NCBI RefSeq assembly: GCF_013294005.1 | Contig: NZ_JABSNK010000008.1 | Span: 1 to 64,000 of the forward strand | DNA length: 64,000 bases | Direction: 5' to 3' | Source of the DNA: Flavobacterium gelidicaeli | GTDB taxonomy: Bacteria; Bacteroidota; Bacteroidia; Flavobacteriales; Flavobacteriaceae | Shown: positions 34,970 to 42,419 of the stretch, piece after piece | Layout of the letters: each line of letters begins with the position of its first letter | Position numbering within the stretch: position 1 is the stretch's first letter | Program-made: the position numbers and the translations under genes | The notes under the pieces: generated by a model | The model's input: only the letters and a program-made list of their open reading frames with translations | Database searches by the model: none | What the model was told of the DNA's origin: nothing

Positions 34970-35588
34970 ACTATATCTGCTATTGGTTGCGACAGTTTTT
35001 ATTTCTTGCCACAAAAAAGAGGAAACTAGAAAACTGCCCTACTACAACACCTCCGACTTTACTCCAGTATGGGAATTACCTACTGATGGTACTTTTCATT
35101 CGATAAGGGATTTTAATTTAATCGATCAAGAAGGCAAACCATTTACTGCAGAGAATATCAAAGGCAAAATTTGCGTGGTCGATTTTTTCTTTACCTCTTG
35201 TCCCGGAATTTGTCCTAAGATGGCAAAAAGTATGAACGACTTACAAAAGGACTTTATAAAAGATGATAAGGTATTACTTGTTTCACACTCAGTTACTCCA
35301 GAACAAGATAGTGTATCCGTGCTGGCCAAATACGCACAAAAGAATGATGTAAGTTATAATAGATGGAAACTACTCACAGGCGAGAAAGAAGAGATTTATA
35401 ATTTAGGAAGGAAATTTTACTTTGTCGAAGAAGACTTAGGCGAAAACAAAGATGTTTCCATCTTCTTACATACAGAGAATTTTGTTTTAATAGATAAAAA
35501 TAGAATTATCAGAGGAATCTACAATAGCTTAGACCCATCGAGCATGCTGTCTTTAAAAGAGGATCTTAAGCTCTTAGAAAAAGAATAA
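34956..35588 (+). CDS. SCO1/SenC-family lipoprotein
   Basis: 210 residues with lipobox VFISC (C18). The thioredoxin-like fold carries the copper/redox motif CPGIC (C82, C86) in FFFTSCPGICPKM and the third copper ligand H172 in FLHTENFVLID. SCO proteins deliver copper to cytochrome oxidase CuA or act as thiol-disulfide reductases. No oxidase genes are nearby, so here it may serve the YHYH or CotH proteins. It overlaps the previous gene by 14 bases and ends the operon at a strong terminator. Confidence 0.93.
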   Translation: MKINKLYLLLVATVFISCHKKEETRKLPYYNTSDFTPVWELPTDGTFHSIRDFNLIDQEGKPFTAENIKGKICVVDFFFTSCPGICPKMAKSMNDLQKDFIKDDKVLLVSHSVTPEQDSVSVLAKYAQKNDVSYNRWKLLTGEKEEIYNLGRKFYFVEEDLGENKDVSIFLHTENFVLIDKNRIIRGIYNSLDPSSMLSLKEDLKLLEKE

Positions 35589-35628
35589 GCTACATTTAAA
35601 AAACCAGAACCAGACAGGTTTAAAAACA

Positions 35629-35662
35629 AAAAAGGGGACAATTTACATTGTCCCCTTTTTTT
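35629..35662. terminator. Bidirectional terminator
   Basis: AAAAAAGGGGACAAT and ATTGTCCCCTTTTTT pair perfectly over 15 bp around TTAC. It separates the SCO operon (+) from the convergent RRM gene (-). Confidence 0.92.
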
Positions 35663-35681
35663 ATAGTTGTAAAAAAGAATA

Positions 35682-36041
35682 TTAATATCCTCCTCTGTTT
35701 CCACCACCACGGTTTTCTCCACCACGGCTGTTTCCACCACCATAACCACCACGAGAGTCTCCTCCACGGTTGTTATTAAAACTTCTTCTTTCTCCTTCTG
35801 GTTTTGGTTCAGATTTGTTAACCACAATTGCACGTCCTTGAACAGTCGCTCCGTTCAATTCGTCAATAGCTTTTTGAGCATCGTCATCATTTGGCATCTC
35901 AACAAAACCAAATCCTTTACTTCTTCCTGTAAATTTATCCGTGATAATTTTAACTGAATCTACTGCTCCGTAAGCCTCGAAAGACTCTCTTAAATCTGCT
36001 TCCTCAATACTGAATGGAAGGCTTCCAACAAAAATATTCAT
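35682..36041 (-). CDS. RRM RNA-binding protein with Gly-rich tail
   Basis: 119 residues: one RNA-recognition motif with RNP2 IFVGSL (3-8) and RNP1 KGFGFVEM (42-49), then an Arg/Gly/Asn-rich tail (about 84-119). It resembles the small single-RRM proteins of Bacteroidetes and cyanobacteria that act as general post-transcriptional regulators or RNA chaperones. It has its own promoter (36067-36096) and shares a bidirectional terminator. Confidence 0.93.
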   Translation of the reverse strand: MNIFVGSLPFSIEEADLRESFEAYGAVDSVKIITDKFTGRSKGFGFVEMPNDDDAQKAIDELNGATVQGRAIVVNKSEPKPEGERRSFNNNRGGDSRGGYGGGNSRGGENRGGGNRGGY

Positions 36042-36066
36042 ATGTACTTATTTATAATAATTGCAA

Positions 36067-36096
36067 CAAATGTACTCTTATTTTTTTCTAATCAAC
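36067..36096 (-). promoter_or_regulatory. Promoter of the RRM gene
   Basis: On the minus strand TTG (36096-36094) is followed after 19 bases by TACATTTG (36074-36067). Start of transcription is expected about 20 bases before the ATG. Confidence 0.7.
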
Positions 36097-36531
36097 TATA
36101 AATTAGCATATTTATGCTTTTATTTTGATTTAAAACCAAATTAAGTTTCAAAAGAAACCATTAAATAGACAAACCAAGCCCTAAAACAAATCTATTCATC
36201 ACTTTAACTCTTGTTAACTTTATACGAAACTCATCAATAAAGTTCTAAAAAAAGCATTAAAATGAAGAAATATTACTTTTCTGATAGCAAAAAATCATTT
36301 TAAAAAGCAGACTACTTCTATACCATTTGAAGTTACAAAAAAAACAATAATAAATTCACAAATACAGCCGCTAGTAAAACTAGCTAATACTTGCATTTAA
36401 AAGTAGTTCATTTTTTTTTAAAATAACTACAATGTTAAAATCAGTAAACACCATATAAATGAGGTTATTACAATTCAATAAACTAACTTTTATATTTAAA
36501 AATAATTCGAGTTTAAAATAACAAATAGCCG

Positions 36532-36592
36532 TTAGCATTTTCAAATAAAAAGAGTATCTTTGCTCCCTTAATTAATCGAGGTCGAGTACCTC
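36532..36592 (+). promoter_or_regulatory. Promoter and leader hairpin of rpsP-rimM
   Basis: TATCTTTG (36555-36562) is a consensus -7 box with a weak TTAG 19 bases upstream. The ~45-base leader contains a 5-bp hairpin, GAGGT/ACCTC (36578-36592). Ribosomal-protein leaders often bind their own product, and I recall S16 leader motifs being proposed in Flavobacteria, but I cannot match a model here. The rest of the gap 36097-36531 is AT-rich with nothing recognisable. Confidence 0.55.
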
Positions 36593-36612
36593 AAAATTTA
36601 ATCATATAGATT

Positions 36613-37167
36613 ATGTCAGTAAAAATTAGATTACAAAGACACGGTAAAAAAGGAAAACCTTTTTACTGGGTTGTAGCTGCAGATGCACGCTCAAAAAGAG
36701 ATGGTAAATACTTAGAGAAAATAGGTACTTACAATCCAAATACAAACCCAGCAACTATCGACTTAAACCTTGATAGTGCAGTAAGATGGTTAAACAATGG
36801 TGCACAACCAACTGATACTGCAAAAGCTATTCTTTCTTACAAAGGAGCGTTATTGAAACATCACCTTGAAGGTGGTATCCGTAAAGGTGCCCTAACTCAA
36901 GAGCAAGCTGATGCAAAATTAACTGCTTGGTTAGATGCAAAAAACGGAACTGTTGATGCTAAAAAAGATGGTTTATCAAAAGCGCAAGCTGATGTTAAAG
37001 CAAAAGCTTTCAAAGCAGAACAAGATGTAAACGCAAAACGTTTAGCTACTGCTGCACAAGCAGAAGCTGATGCTATTGCTGCTGCAAACCCAGTTGCTGA
37101 AGAAGTTGAAGCATCTACTGAAGAAGCTCCTGCTGCTGAAGAAAACAACGAAGAAACTCAAGCATAA
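36613..37167 (+). CDS. rpsP: 30S ribosomal protein S16
   Basis: 184 residues. The conserved S16 core is the first ~85 residues (VKIRLQRHGKKGKPFYWVVAADARSKRDGKYLEKIGTYNP). The remaining ~100 residues are an Ala/Lys/Glu-rich, probably helical extension ending in an acidic tail; such tails are usual in Bacteroidetes S16. It is required for 30S assembly. rimM, which acts on the same subunit, begins 15 bases downstream. Confidence 0.98.
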   Translation: MSVKIRLQRHGKKGKPFYWVVAADARSKRDGKYLEKIGTYNPNTNPATIDLNLDSAVRWLNNGAQPTDTAKAILSYKGALLKHHLEGGIRKGALTQEQADAKLTAWLDAKNGTVDAKKDGLSKAQADVKAKAFKAEQDVNAKRLATAAQAEADAIAAANPVAEEVEASTEEAPAAEENNEETQA

Positions 37168-37182
37168 ATTTAAAAAGCGAAG

Positions 37183-37707
37183 ATGCGTAAAGAAGATTGT
37201 TTCTATTTAGGTAAAATCGCCAAAAAATTCAGCTTCAAAGGCGAAGTCTTGGCTTATTTAGACACGGACGAACCTGAGTTGTACGAAAATCTGGAATCAG
37301 TGTTTGTTGAATGCAACAAACACTTGGTTCCTTTTTTTATTGAAAGTAGCTCACTACATAAAAACGACTTTCTTCGCGTACGCTTTGAAGATGTCAATAA
37401 CGAAGAAGAAGCAGATGCCCTTTTAGGCAACGATCTCTATCTTCCGTTAAAAATGTTACCAAAACTTACCGGTAACAAATTCTATTTTCACGAAGTGATT
37501 GGTTTTGAAATCGAGGATAAAAGATTAGGGATTATTGGAGAAATCCAATCCGTAAACGATACCACTGCCCAACCTTTATTTGAAGTTATTCAAGATGGAG
37601 TGGAAATGTTTATCCCAATGATTGACCATTTCCTTATCAAAATTGACAGAGAAAATAAAAAAGTAATCATGGACTTGCCAGAAGGTTTAGTCGAAATGTA
37701 TCTTTAA
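37183..37707 (+). CDS. rimM: Ribosome maturation factor RimM
   Basis: 174 residues. The N-terminal RimM beta-barrel starts CFYLGKIAKKFSFKGEVLAYLDTD, and the C-terminal PRC-barrel runs from YFHEVIGFEIEDKRLG to MFIPMIDHFLIKID. It binds S19 and aids maturation of the 30S head. It is co-transcribed with rpsP, the classical pairing. Confidence 0.95.
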   Translation: MRKEDCFYLGKIAKKFSFKGEVLAYLDTDEPELYENLESVFVECNKHLVPFFIESSSLHKNDFLRVRFEDVNNEEEADALLGNDLYLPLKMLPKLTGNKFYFHEVIGFEIEDKRLGIIGEIQSVNDTTAQPLFEVIQDGVEMFIPMIDHFLIKIDRENKKVIMDLPEGLVEMYL

Positions 37708-37719
37708 AGTGATTTTTTG

Positions 37720-37781
37720 AACCATTAAGAAATTAAGGTTCATTAAATTTTTTCCTTTCCCCTCTTAATTCCTTATTGGTT
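37720..37781. repeat. Imperfect palindrome related to the 62-kb tandem repeat
   Basis: AACCATTAAGAAATTAAG (37720-37737) and CTTAATTCCTTATTGGTT (37764-37781) are inverted with 16 of 18 positions matching. The phrase ACCATTAAG.AATTAAGG is the same as one that recurs in each unit of the tandem array at 61872-62400, so the two loci share a repeat family. It could act as a terminator after rimM, but there is no T-tract. Confidence 0.5.
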
Positions 37782-37801
37782 TAATTTATAAAATATTTGT
37801 T

Positions 37802-38515
37802 TTGTCTAAATTTTCATTCAAAAAATTTACTATAGACCAAGATCGTTGTGCTATGAAAATAGGTACCGATGGTGTTTTACTTGGCGCTTGGACTCCCATT
37901 ACCAATAACCCATTTAGCGTACTAGATATTGGCGCAGGAACAGGTATAATTGCTTTAATGTTAGCACAAAGAACTAATGCCGAGCAAATTGACGCTTTAG
38001 AAATCGACGAACAAGCCTACGAACAAGCAGTAGAGAATTTTGAAAACTCTCCTTGGAGTGATCGTTTATTTTGTTTTCACGCAGGTCTAGATGAATTTAT
38101 CGAAGAGCCTGAAGACGAATATGATTTGATTGTTTCCAATCCCCCATTTTATTCTGAAGATTACAAAACGGATAATGAGCAACGTGATTTAGCTCGTTTT
38201 CAAGACGCCATGCCTTTTGAAGATTTAATTGAAGCTACCGCAATGTTCTTGTCTGACGACGGAATTTTTTCGACCATTATTCCCTTCAAAGAGGAAGAGC
38301 AATTTATAGCTCTAGCTGTTGAAGCAGAATTATATCCTGTAAAAATCACCCGTGTTAAAGGCACTCCTACAAGCGAAATCAAACGTAGTTTACTCGCTTT
38401 TAGTCGAAATAAAATTACTGATATCCCTGTTGATGAATTAACTATAGAAATTAGCCGACACAATTATACTCCCGAATACATTGCTTTGACAAAGGATTTT
38501 TATTTAAAGATGTAA
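37802..38515 (+). CDS. tRNA1(Val) (adenine37-N6)-methyltransferase, TrmN6/YfiC-like
   Basis: 237 residues from a TTG start at 37802; the next in-frame ATG (residue 18) would remove conserved sequence (FKKFTIDQDRCAMKIGTDGVLLGAW), so TTG is preferred. SAM motif I is VLDIGAGTGI (40-49), and NPPF (113-116) is the catalytic motif of N6-adenine methylases. It modifies A37 of tRNA-Val next to the anticodon. It stands alone between rimM and the acyl-CoA dehydrogenase gene. Confidence 0.88.
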   Translation: MSKFSFKKFTIDQDRCAMKIGTDGVLLGAWTPITNNPFSVLDIGAGTGIIALMLAQRTNAEQIDALEIDEQAYEQAVENFENSPWSDRLFCFHAGLDEFIEEPEDEYDLIVSNPPFYSEDYKTDNEQRDLARFQDAMPFEDLIEATAMFLSDDGIFSTIIPFKEEEQFIALAVEAELYPVKITRVKGTPTSEIKRSLLAFSRNKITDIPVDELTIEISRHNYTPEYIALTKDFYLKM

Positions 38516-38747
38516 GCATTACTAGACATCTTAAAAGATCAATCTTAATTATCTATCCACGAAATAAACTTTAAGCAAATTAATTTAAGCTGATAAATCC
38601 ACTTATAACATAAACACCTCTATAAATTAATTTTTATAACAAATAATAATACTTTTGTTATATTTCTTTATGTAAATTTGTTTCACAAAGAAAACTATTG
38701 CCCGATCTTAAAAAAACATACTATTACTAAACAAATAAAAGCGACTT

Positions 38748-39926
38748 ATGAAACCAGATTTATTTCAAGCTCCAGATTATTACAACCTAGACGATTTATT
38801 AACGGATGAACATAAATTGGTCCGTGACTCAGCACGTGCATGGGTAAAAAAAGAGGTATCCCCTATAATTGAAGACTTCGCTCAAAGAGCTGAATTCCCA
38901 AAACAAATCATCAAAGGTCTTGGAGAAATTGGTGGTTTTGGACCATACATACCTGAAGAATATGGTGGTGCTGGTTTAGACCAAATCTCTTACGGCTTAA
39001 TCATGCAAGAAATTGAACGTGGTGACTCTGGCGTTCGCTCTACTTCATCTGTGCAATCATCGTTAGTGATGTACCCTATTTGGAAATACGGTAACGAAGA
39101 ACAACGAATGAAATATTTACCCAAGTTAGCTACTGGTGAATTTATGGGCTGCTTTGGTTTGACTGAACCTAATCACGGATCAGATCCAGGAAGCATGATT
39201 ACCAATTTTAAAGATATGGGCGACCACTATCTATTGAATGGTGCCAAAATGTGGATTTCTAATGCGCCATTTGCAGACATTGCAGTAGTTTGGGCTAAAA
39301 ATGAAGAAGGAAGAATTCACGGTTTGATCGTTGAACGTGGCATGGAAGGCTTTACAACTCCTGAAACACACAACAAATGGTCACTGCGTGCTTCGTCAAC
39401 TGGTGAATTGATATTTGACAATGTAAAAGTTCCTAAAGCAAACCTACTTCCTAATAAATCAGGATTAGGAGCACCGCTAGGTTGTTTAGATTCTGCTCGT
39501 TATGGTATTGCATGGGGAGCAATTGGAGCAGCTATGGATTGTTATGATACTGCGTTGCGCTACGCAAAAGAGCGCATACAATTTGACAAACCTATTGCAG
39601 GAACACAATTACAACAAAAGAAACTAGCTGAAATGATTACAGAAATCACAAAGGCACAACTTTTAACATGGAGACTGGGTGTTTTAAGAAACGAAGGTCG
39701 CGCGACAACCGCACAAATTTCTATGGCAAAAAGAAATAATGTAGATATGGCAATACATATTGCACGTGAAGCAAGACAAATCTTAGGCGGAATGGGAATT
39801 AGCGGCGAGTATTCAATCATGCGCCACATGATGAATTTAGAGTCGGTTATTACTTATGAAGGAACACACGATATTCATTTATTAATCACAGGAATGGACA
39901 TTACTGGAATTCCAGCGTTTAAATAA
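38748..39926 (+). CDS. Acyl-CoA dehydrogenase, glutaryl-CoA dehydrogenase type
   Basis: 392 residues. It has the three-domain acyl-CoA dehydrogenase fold with FAD-binding GCFGLTEPNHGSDPGSM and KMWISNAPFAD. The catalytic base is E371 in TYEGTHDIH, the arrangement of glutaryl-CoA dehydrogenases, which oxidise and decarboxylate glutaryl-CoA to crotonyl-CoA in lysine/tryptophan breakdown. The R-loop residue for decarboxylation is probably in RSTSSVQSSL. Preceded by a TAAATTTG -7 box (38673-38680) and followed by a terminator, so monocistronic. Confidence 0.9.
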   Translation: MKPDLFQAPDYYNLDDLLTDEHKLVRDSARAWVKKEVSPIIEDFAQRAEFPKQIIKGLGEIGGFGPYIPEEYGGAGLDQISYGLIMQEIERGDSGVRSTSSVQSSLVMYPIWKYGNEEQRMKYLPKLATGEFMGCFGLTEPNHGSDPGSMITNFKDMGDHYLLNGAKMWISNAPFADIAVVWAKNEEGRIHGLIVERGMEGFTTPETHNKWSLRASSTGELIFDNVKVPKANLLPNKSGLGAPLGCLDSARYGIAWGAIGAAMDCYDTALRYAKERIQFDKPIAGTQLQQKKLAEMITEITKAQLLTWRLGVLRNEGRATTAQISMAKRNNVDMAIHIAREARQILGGMGISGEYSIMRHMMNLESVITYEGTHDIHLLITGMDITGIPAFK

Positions 39927-39965
39927 AGCTGCAACAACTTTTAAAGTATTTGTAAAATTGATAAT

Positions 39966-39996
39966 AAAAGCTTCTTGGAAACGAGAAGCTTTTTTA
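39966..39996 (+). terminator. Terminator of the acyl-CoA dehydrogenase gene
   Basis: AAAAGCTTCT and AGAAGCTTTT form a 10-bp perfect stem with an 8-base loop and trailing T run. The next gene starts about 20 bases further on. Confidence 0.88.
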
Positions 39997-40018
39997 TATT
40001 TACGCAAAATTAAAACGT

Positions 40019-40801
40019 ATGACCATCCAGAACATCAACAACAAAATTCAGCCTCAAAAAGAAGCCTTGTTGCAACATCCACTGTATAAAAAAGTAAAAA
40101 CTGTACACGATTTACGATGTTTTCTTGAAAATCATGTTTATGCTGTTTGGGACTTTATGTCTTTATTAAAGGCGCTTCAAGCAAAATTAACATGCACAAC
40201 TACACCTTGGTTTGCTACCGAAAATCCCGAAACGCGCTACTTAATCAACGAAATTGTTCTTGCAGAAGAATCTGATTTGAGTATGGACGGTCGCCGCCAA
40301 AGTCATTATGAAATGTACATTGAAGCTATGGAAGATTGTGGTGCAAATACCGCAGATATTAATCACTTCTTAGCAGAAATCAACTCCTTACAAAACATCT
40401 TTGTAGCGATTAAAACAAGTAGTTTACACCCCAATATAAAAGCTTTTCTCGACTTTACTTTTAGAGTTATCGAAGAAGGAAAACCACACGAGATCGCTGC
40501 TGCATTCACCTTTGGAAGAGAAGATTTAATACCAAGTATGTTTACCGCTATATTGAAAAATTTCCAGGAGAATTTCCCAGATACCGACTTATCAAAATTG
40601 ATTTACTATTTTGAAAGACACATTGAACTAGATGCCGATGAGCATGGACCTATGGCAATGCAAATGATCACCGAACTTTGTGGAGACGACGAACAAAAAT
40701 GGAATGAAGTAGAACAAGTTTCTATCCTTGCACTTGAAAAAAGAATTGGTTTATGGGACGCCATTGAAGAAACAATTTTAGCGAAAGAAGTTGTTGCATA
40801 A
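40019..40801 (+). CDS. DUF3050 protein, heme-oxygenase-like fold
   Basis: 260 residues, all helical in appearance, without signal peptide. Features match DUF3050: HPLYKKVKTVHDLRCFLENHVYAVWDFM at the N-terminus, EIVLAEESD, GKPHEIAAAFTFGRED and ERHIELDADEHGPMA. The spacing of Glu and His residues (HVYAVWD, HEIAAAF, HIELDADEH) resembles heme-oxygenase-like di-iron oxidases, so it may be a small-molecule oxygenase; this is inference. It is sandwiched between two terminators or gaps, with the SGNH gene 62 bases downstream. Confidence 0.8.
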   Translation: MTIQNINNKIQPQKEALLQHPLYKKVKTVHDLRCFLENHVYAVWDFMSLLKALQAKLTCTTTPWFATENPETRYLINEIVLAEESDLSMDGRRQSHYEMYIEAMEDCGANTADINHFLAEINSLQNIFVAIKTSSLHPNIKAFLDFTFRVIEEGKPHEIAAAFTFGREDLIPSMFTAILKNFQENFPDTDLSKLIYYFERHIELDADEHGPMAMQMITELCGDDEQKWNEVEQVSILALEKRIGLWDAIEETILAKEVVA

Positions 40802-40863
40802 AACCAAAATATAGCATTTAGCGTAACTGTTATTAGTACATATTGAATTTTAATTTAAAGCAA

Positions 40864-41634
40864 ATGAAAAATCAAATTCTAATAGCAGTTGCGGTTTTTG
40901 CAAGCTGCCTTTTCACGGCTTGCAGTAGTGAAAACCAAATTATAGAAAAGAAACCCACTTTTCTAAATGAAAACATTGCGAATACTACTCCCAACAGTAT
41001 TGATAAAGTAATTACCCGCTATCATACTCTAAAATATTTGGCTCTAGGAGACAGTTATACCATAGGCCAAAGTGTGTGCGAAACTTGTAAATTTCCAGAA
41101 CAACTTCAAGAAGCTTTAAGAAACACTAATACGGAGAATAACTTTTCATTAAAAGTAATCGCTAGAACAGGATGGACTACTAATGATTTAATAAACGCGA
41201 TCGACGTCCAAAATCCAGCAACTAACTACGACTTGGTGACTTTATTGATAGGTGTAAACAATCAATTTCAAAACATTGATTTTGCAGTTTATGAAAAAGA
41301 ATTTTCATATCTTATTGATAGAAGTATCACTTACGCAAAAGGAAATAAGGCAAACGTAATAGTAATCTCTATCCCTGATTATGCTTACACTCCTTATGGT
41401 CAGCTCTCGGGTAAATTTGATACAATTTCAGCAGAAATTAGTTTGTATAATGCCTACGCAAAAAAGTATTGCGATGAGAACGGCATTGCATTTAGCAACA
41501 TCACAACTATTTCCCAAAACGGACTAACAAATCCCTCGCTAGTTGCTATTGACGGATTGCATCCATCCGAAACTGCATATACTTTATTTACACAAAGTAT
41601 TGCACCAAAGGCAGCTGTAATTCTTAACCAATAA
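40864..41634 (+). CDS. SGNH/GDSL hydrolase lipoprotein
   Basis: 256 residues from the ATG at 40864; a TTG 21 bases upstream would add residues before a clean lipoprotein signal. The lipobox is LFTAC (C20). The SGNH blocks are LALGDSYTIGQS (catalytic S64), a glycine in ARTGWTTND, LLIGVNNQF (block III, Asn), and DGLHPSETAY (catalytic Asp/His). It is a membrane-anchored esterase or acetylhydrolase facing the periplasm or surface; substrate unknown. Confidence 0.92.
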   Translation: MKNQILIAVAVFASCLFTACSSENQIIEKKPTFLNENIANTTPNSIDKVITRYHTLKYLALGDSYTIGQSVCETCKFPEQLQEALRNTNTENNFSLKVIARTGWTTNDLINAIDVQNPATNYDLVTLLIGVNNQFQNIDFAVYEKEFSYLIDRSITYAKGNKANVIVISIPDYAYTPYGQLSGKFDTISAEISLYNAYAKKYCDENGIAFSNITTISQNGLTNPSLVAIDGLHPSETAYTLFTQSIAPKAAVILNQ

Positions 41635-41659
41635 AAAAACTCCATTAAGGAGCTTTTAA

Positions 41660-41977
41660 TTAATTTTCTGGAGCTAGCTCTAGTTCTAGTCCTTCAAGAT
41701 CTTCGGTAATAGGTATTTGACAACCGAGACGACTATTTGGTTTTACGTAAAAAGCCTCTGAAAGCATTGCCTCTTCATCATCACCCATTTCAGGCAAAGC
41801 AACATCATTAAGCACATAACATTGACAAGAAGCACACATGGCCATACCGCCACAAGTTCCCTCTACGGGCAGCTCATAAGCTTTACACAATTCCATAATA
41901 TTCATTGCCATATCAGTAGGTGCTTGCAGTTCATGCACAACTCCTTCACGGTCTTTTATTTTTATAAGTACATCCAT
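41660..41977 (-). CDS. [2Fe-2S] ferredoxin, adrenodoxin type
   Basis: 105 residues. Cluster ligands are C42, C48, C51 and C86 (C-x5-C-x2-C then 34 residues to the last Cys), the adrenodoxin/Isc ferredoxin pattern. The acidic helix LPEMGDDEEAMLSEAF fits partner binding. Its neighbours NifU and Mrp are Fe-S assembly proteins, so it may supply electrons for cluster assembly, though it is separated from them by a terminator. Confidence 0.95.
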   Translation of the reverse strand: MDVLIKIKDREGVVHELQAPTDMAMNIMELCKAYELPVEGTCGGMAMCASCQCYVLNDVALPEMGDDEEAMLSEAFYVKPNSRLGCQIPITEDLEGLELELAPEN

Positions 41978-42030
41978 GTAATTGGGTGTTATGTTTTAGG
42001 TTTGGTTATGATTACAGTACTAAGTTGCAT

Positions 42031-42074
42031 GAGGGATAGCAGCTAGCTACCGAAGTAGCGCGTATAGCCCGACC
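42031..42074. repeat. Short variant of the structured dispersed element
   Basis: Contains GGGATAGCAG ... TAGCGCGTATAGCCC, matching the internal-loop sequence of copy 1 (GATAGCAG ... TAGCGAATAGC) while the outer helix has changed from CCTG/CAGG to GGG/CCC. The inner stem is GCTAC-CGAA-GTAGC. The preserved loops with compensating stems argue for a structured RNA. Confidence 0.5.
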
Positions 42075-42082
42075 GTTTTTAT

Positions 42083-42120
42083 AAAAAGGCTTATCACCGC
42101 AAAGCAAATAAGCCTTTTTT
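42083..42120 (-). terminator. Terminator of the mrp-nifU operon
   Basis: AAAAAGGCTTAT (42083-42094) and ATAAGCCTTTTT (42108-42119) form a 12-bp perfect stem. It lies about 25 bases after the NifU stop codon. Confidence 0.82.
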
Positions 42121-42143
42121 ATAAAAGGGGTCATGCCCAAAAT

Positions 42144-42383
42144 CTATGCTATATTTTCAACAGTTTCAATTTGTGGTGCAAACTTTTTAATTGTTGTTTC
42201 TACACCCGCTTTAAGCGTCATTTGGTTCACACTACAACTAGTACACGCTCCTTCAAGACGCACCTTAACATGCTTGTCCTCTTCGATGGAAACAAGGGAA
42301 ATATCTCCTCCATCAGAGTTTAAAAAAGGTCTGATTTCCTCCAGTGCTTTTTGAACTTCAATTGTTAATTCTTCTGTTGTCAT
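42144..42383 (-). CDS. NifU-like Fe-S scaffold protein
   Basis: 79 residues, a single NifU C-terminal domain. The cluster-binding CxxC is C47-TS-C50 in EGACTSCSVNQMTLK, preceded by the typical NSDGGDISLV. It carries and transfers Fe-S clusters in the cytoplasm. It begins 36 bases after the Mrp gene, so the two probably form an Fe-S delivery pair. Confidence 0.95.
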   Translation of the reverse strand: MTTEELTIEVQKALEEIRPFLNSDGGDISLVSIEEDKHVKVRLEGACTSCSVNQMTLKAGVETTIKKFAPQIETVENIA

Positions 42384-42419
42384 TTTATTGTCTTTAAAGA
42401 TTTATAGTAATAAATCTTA

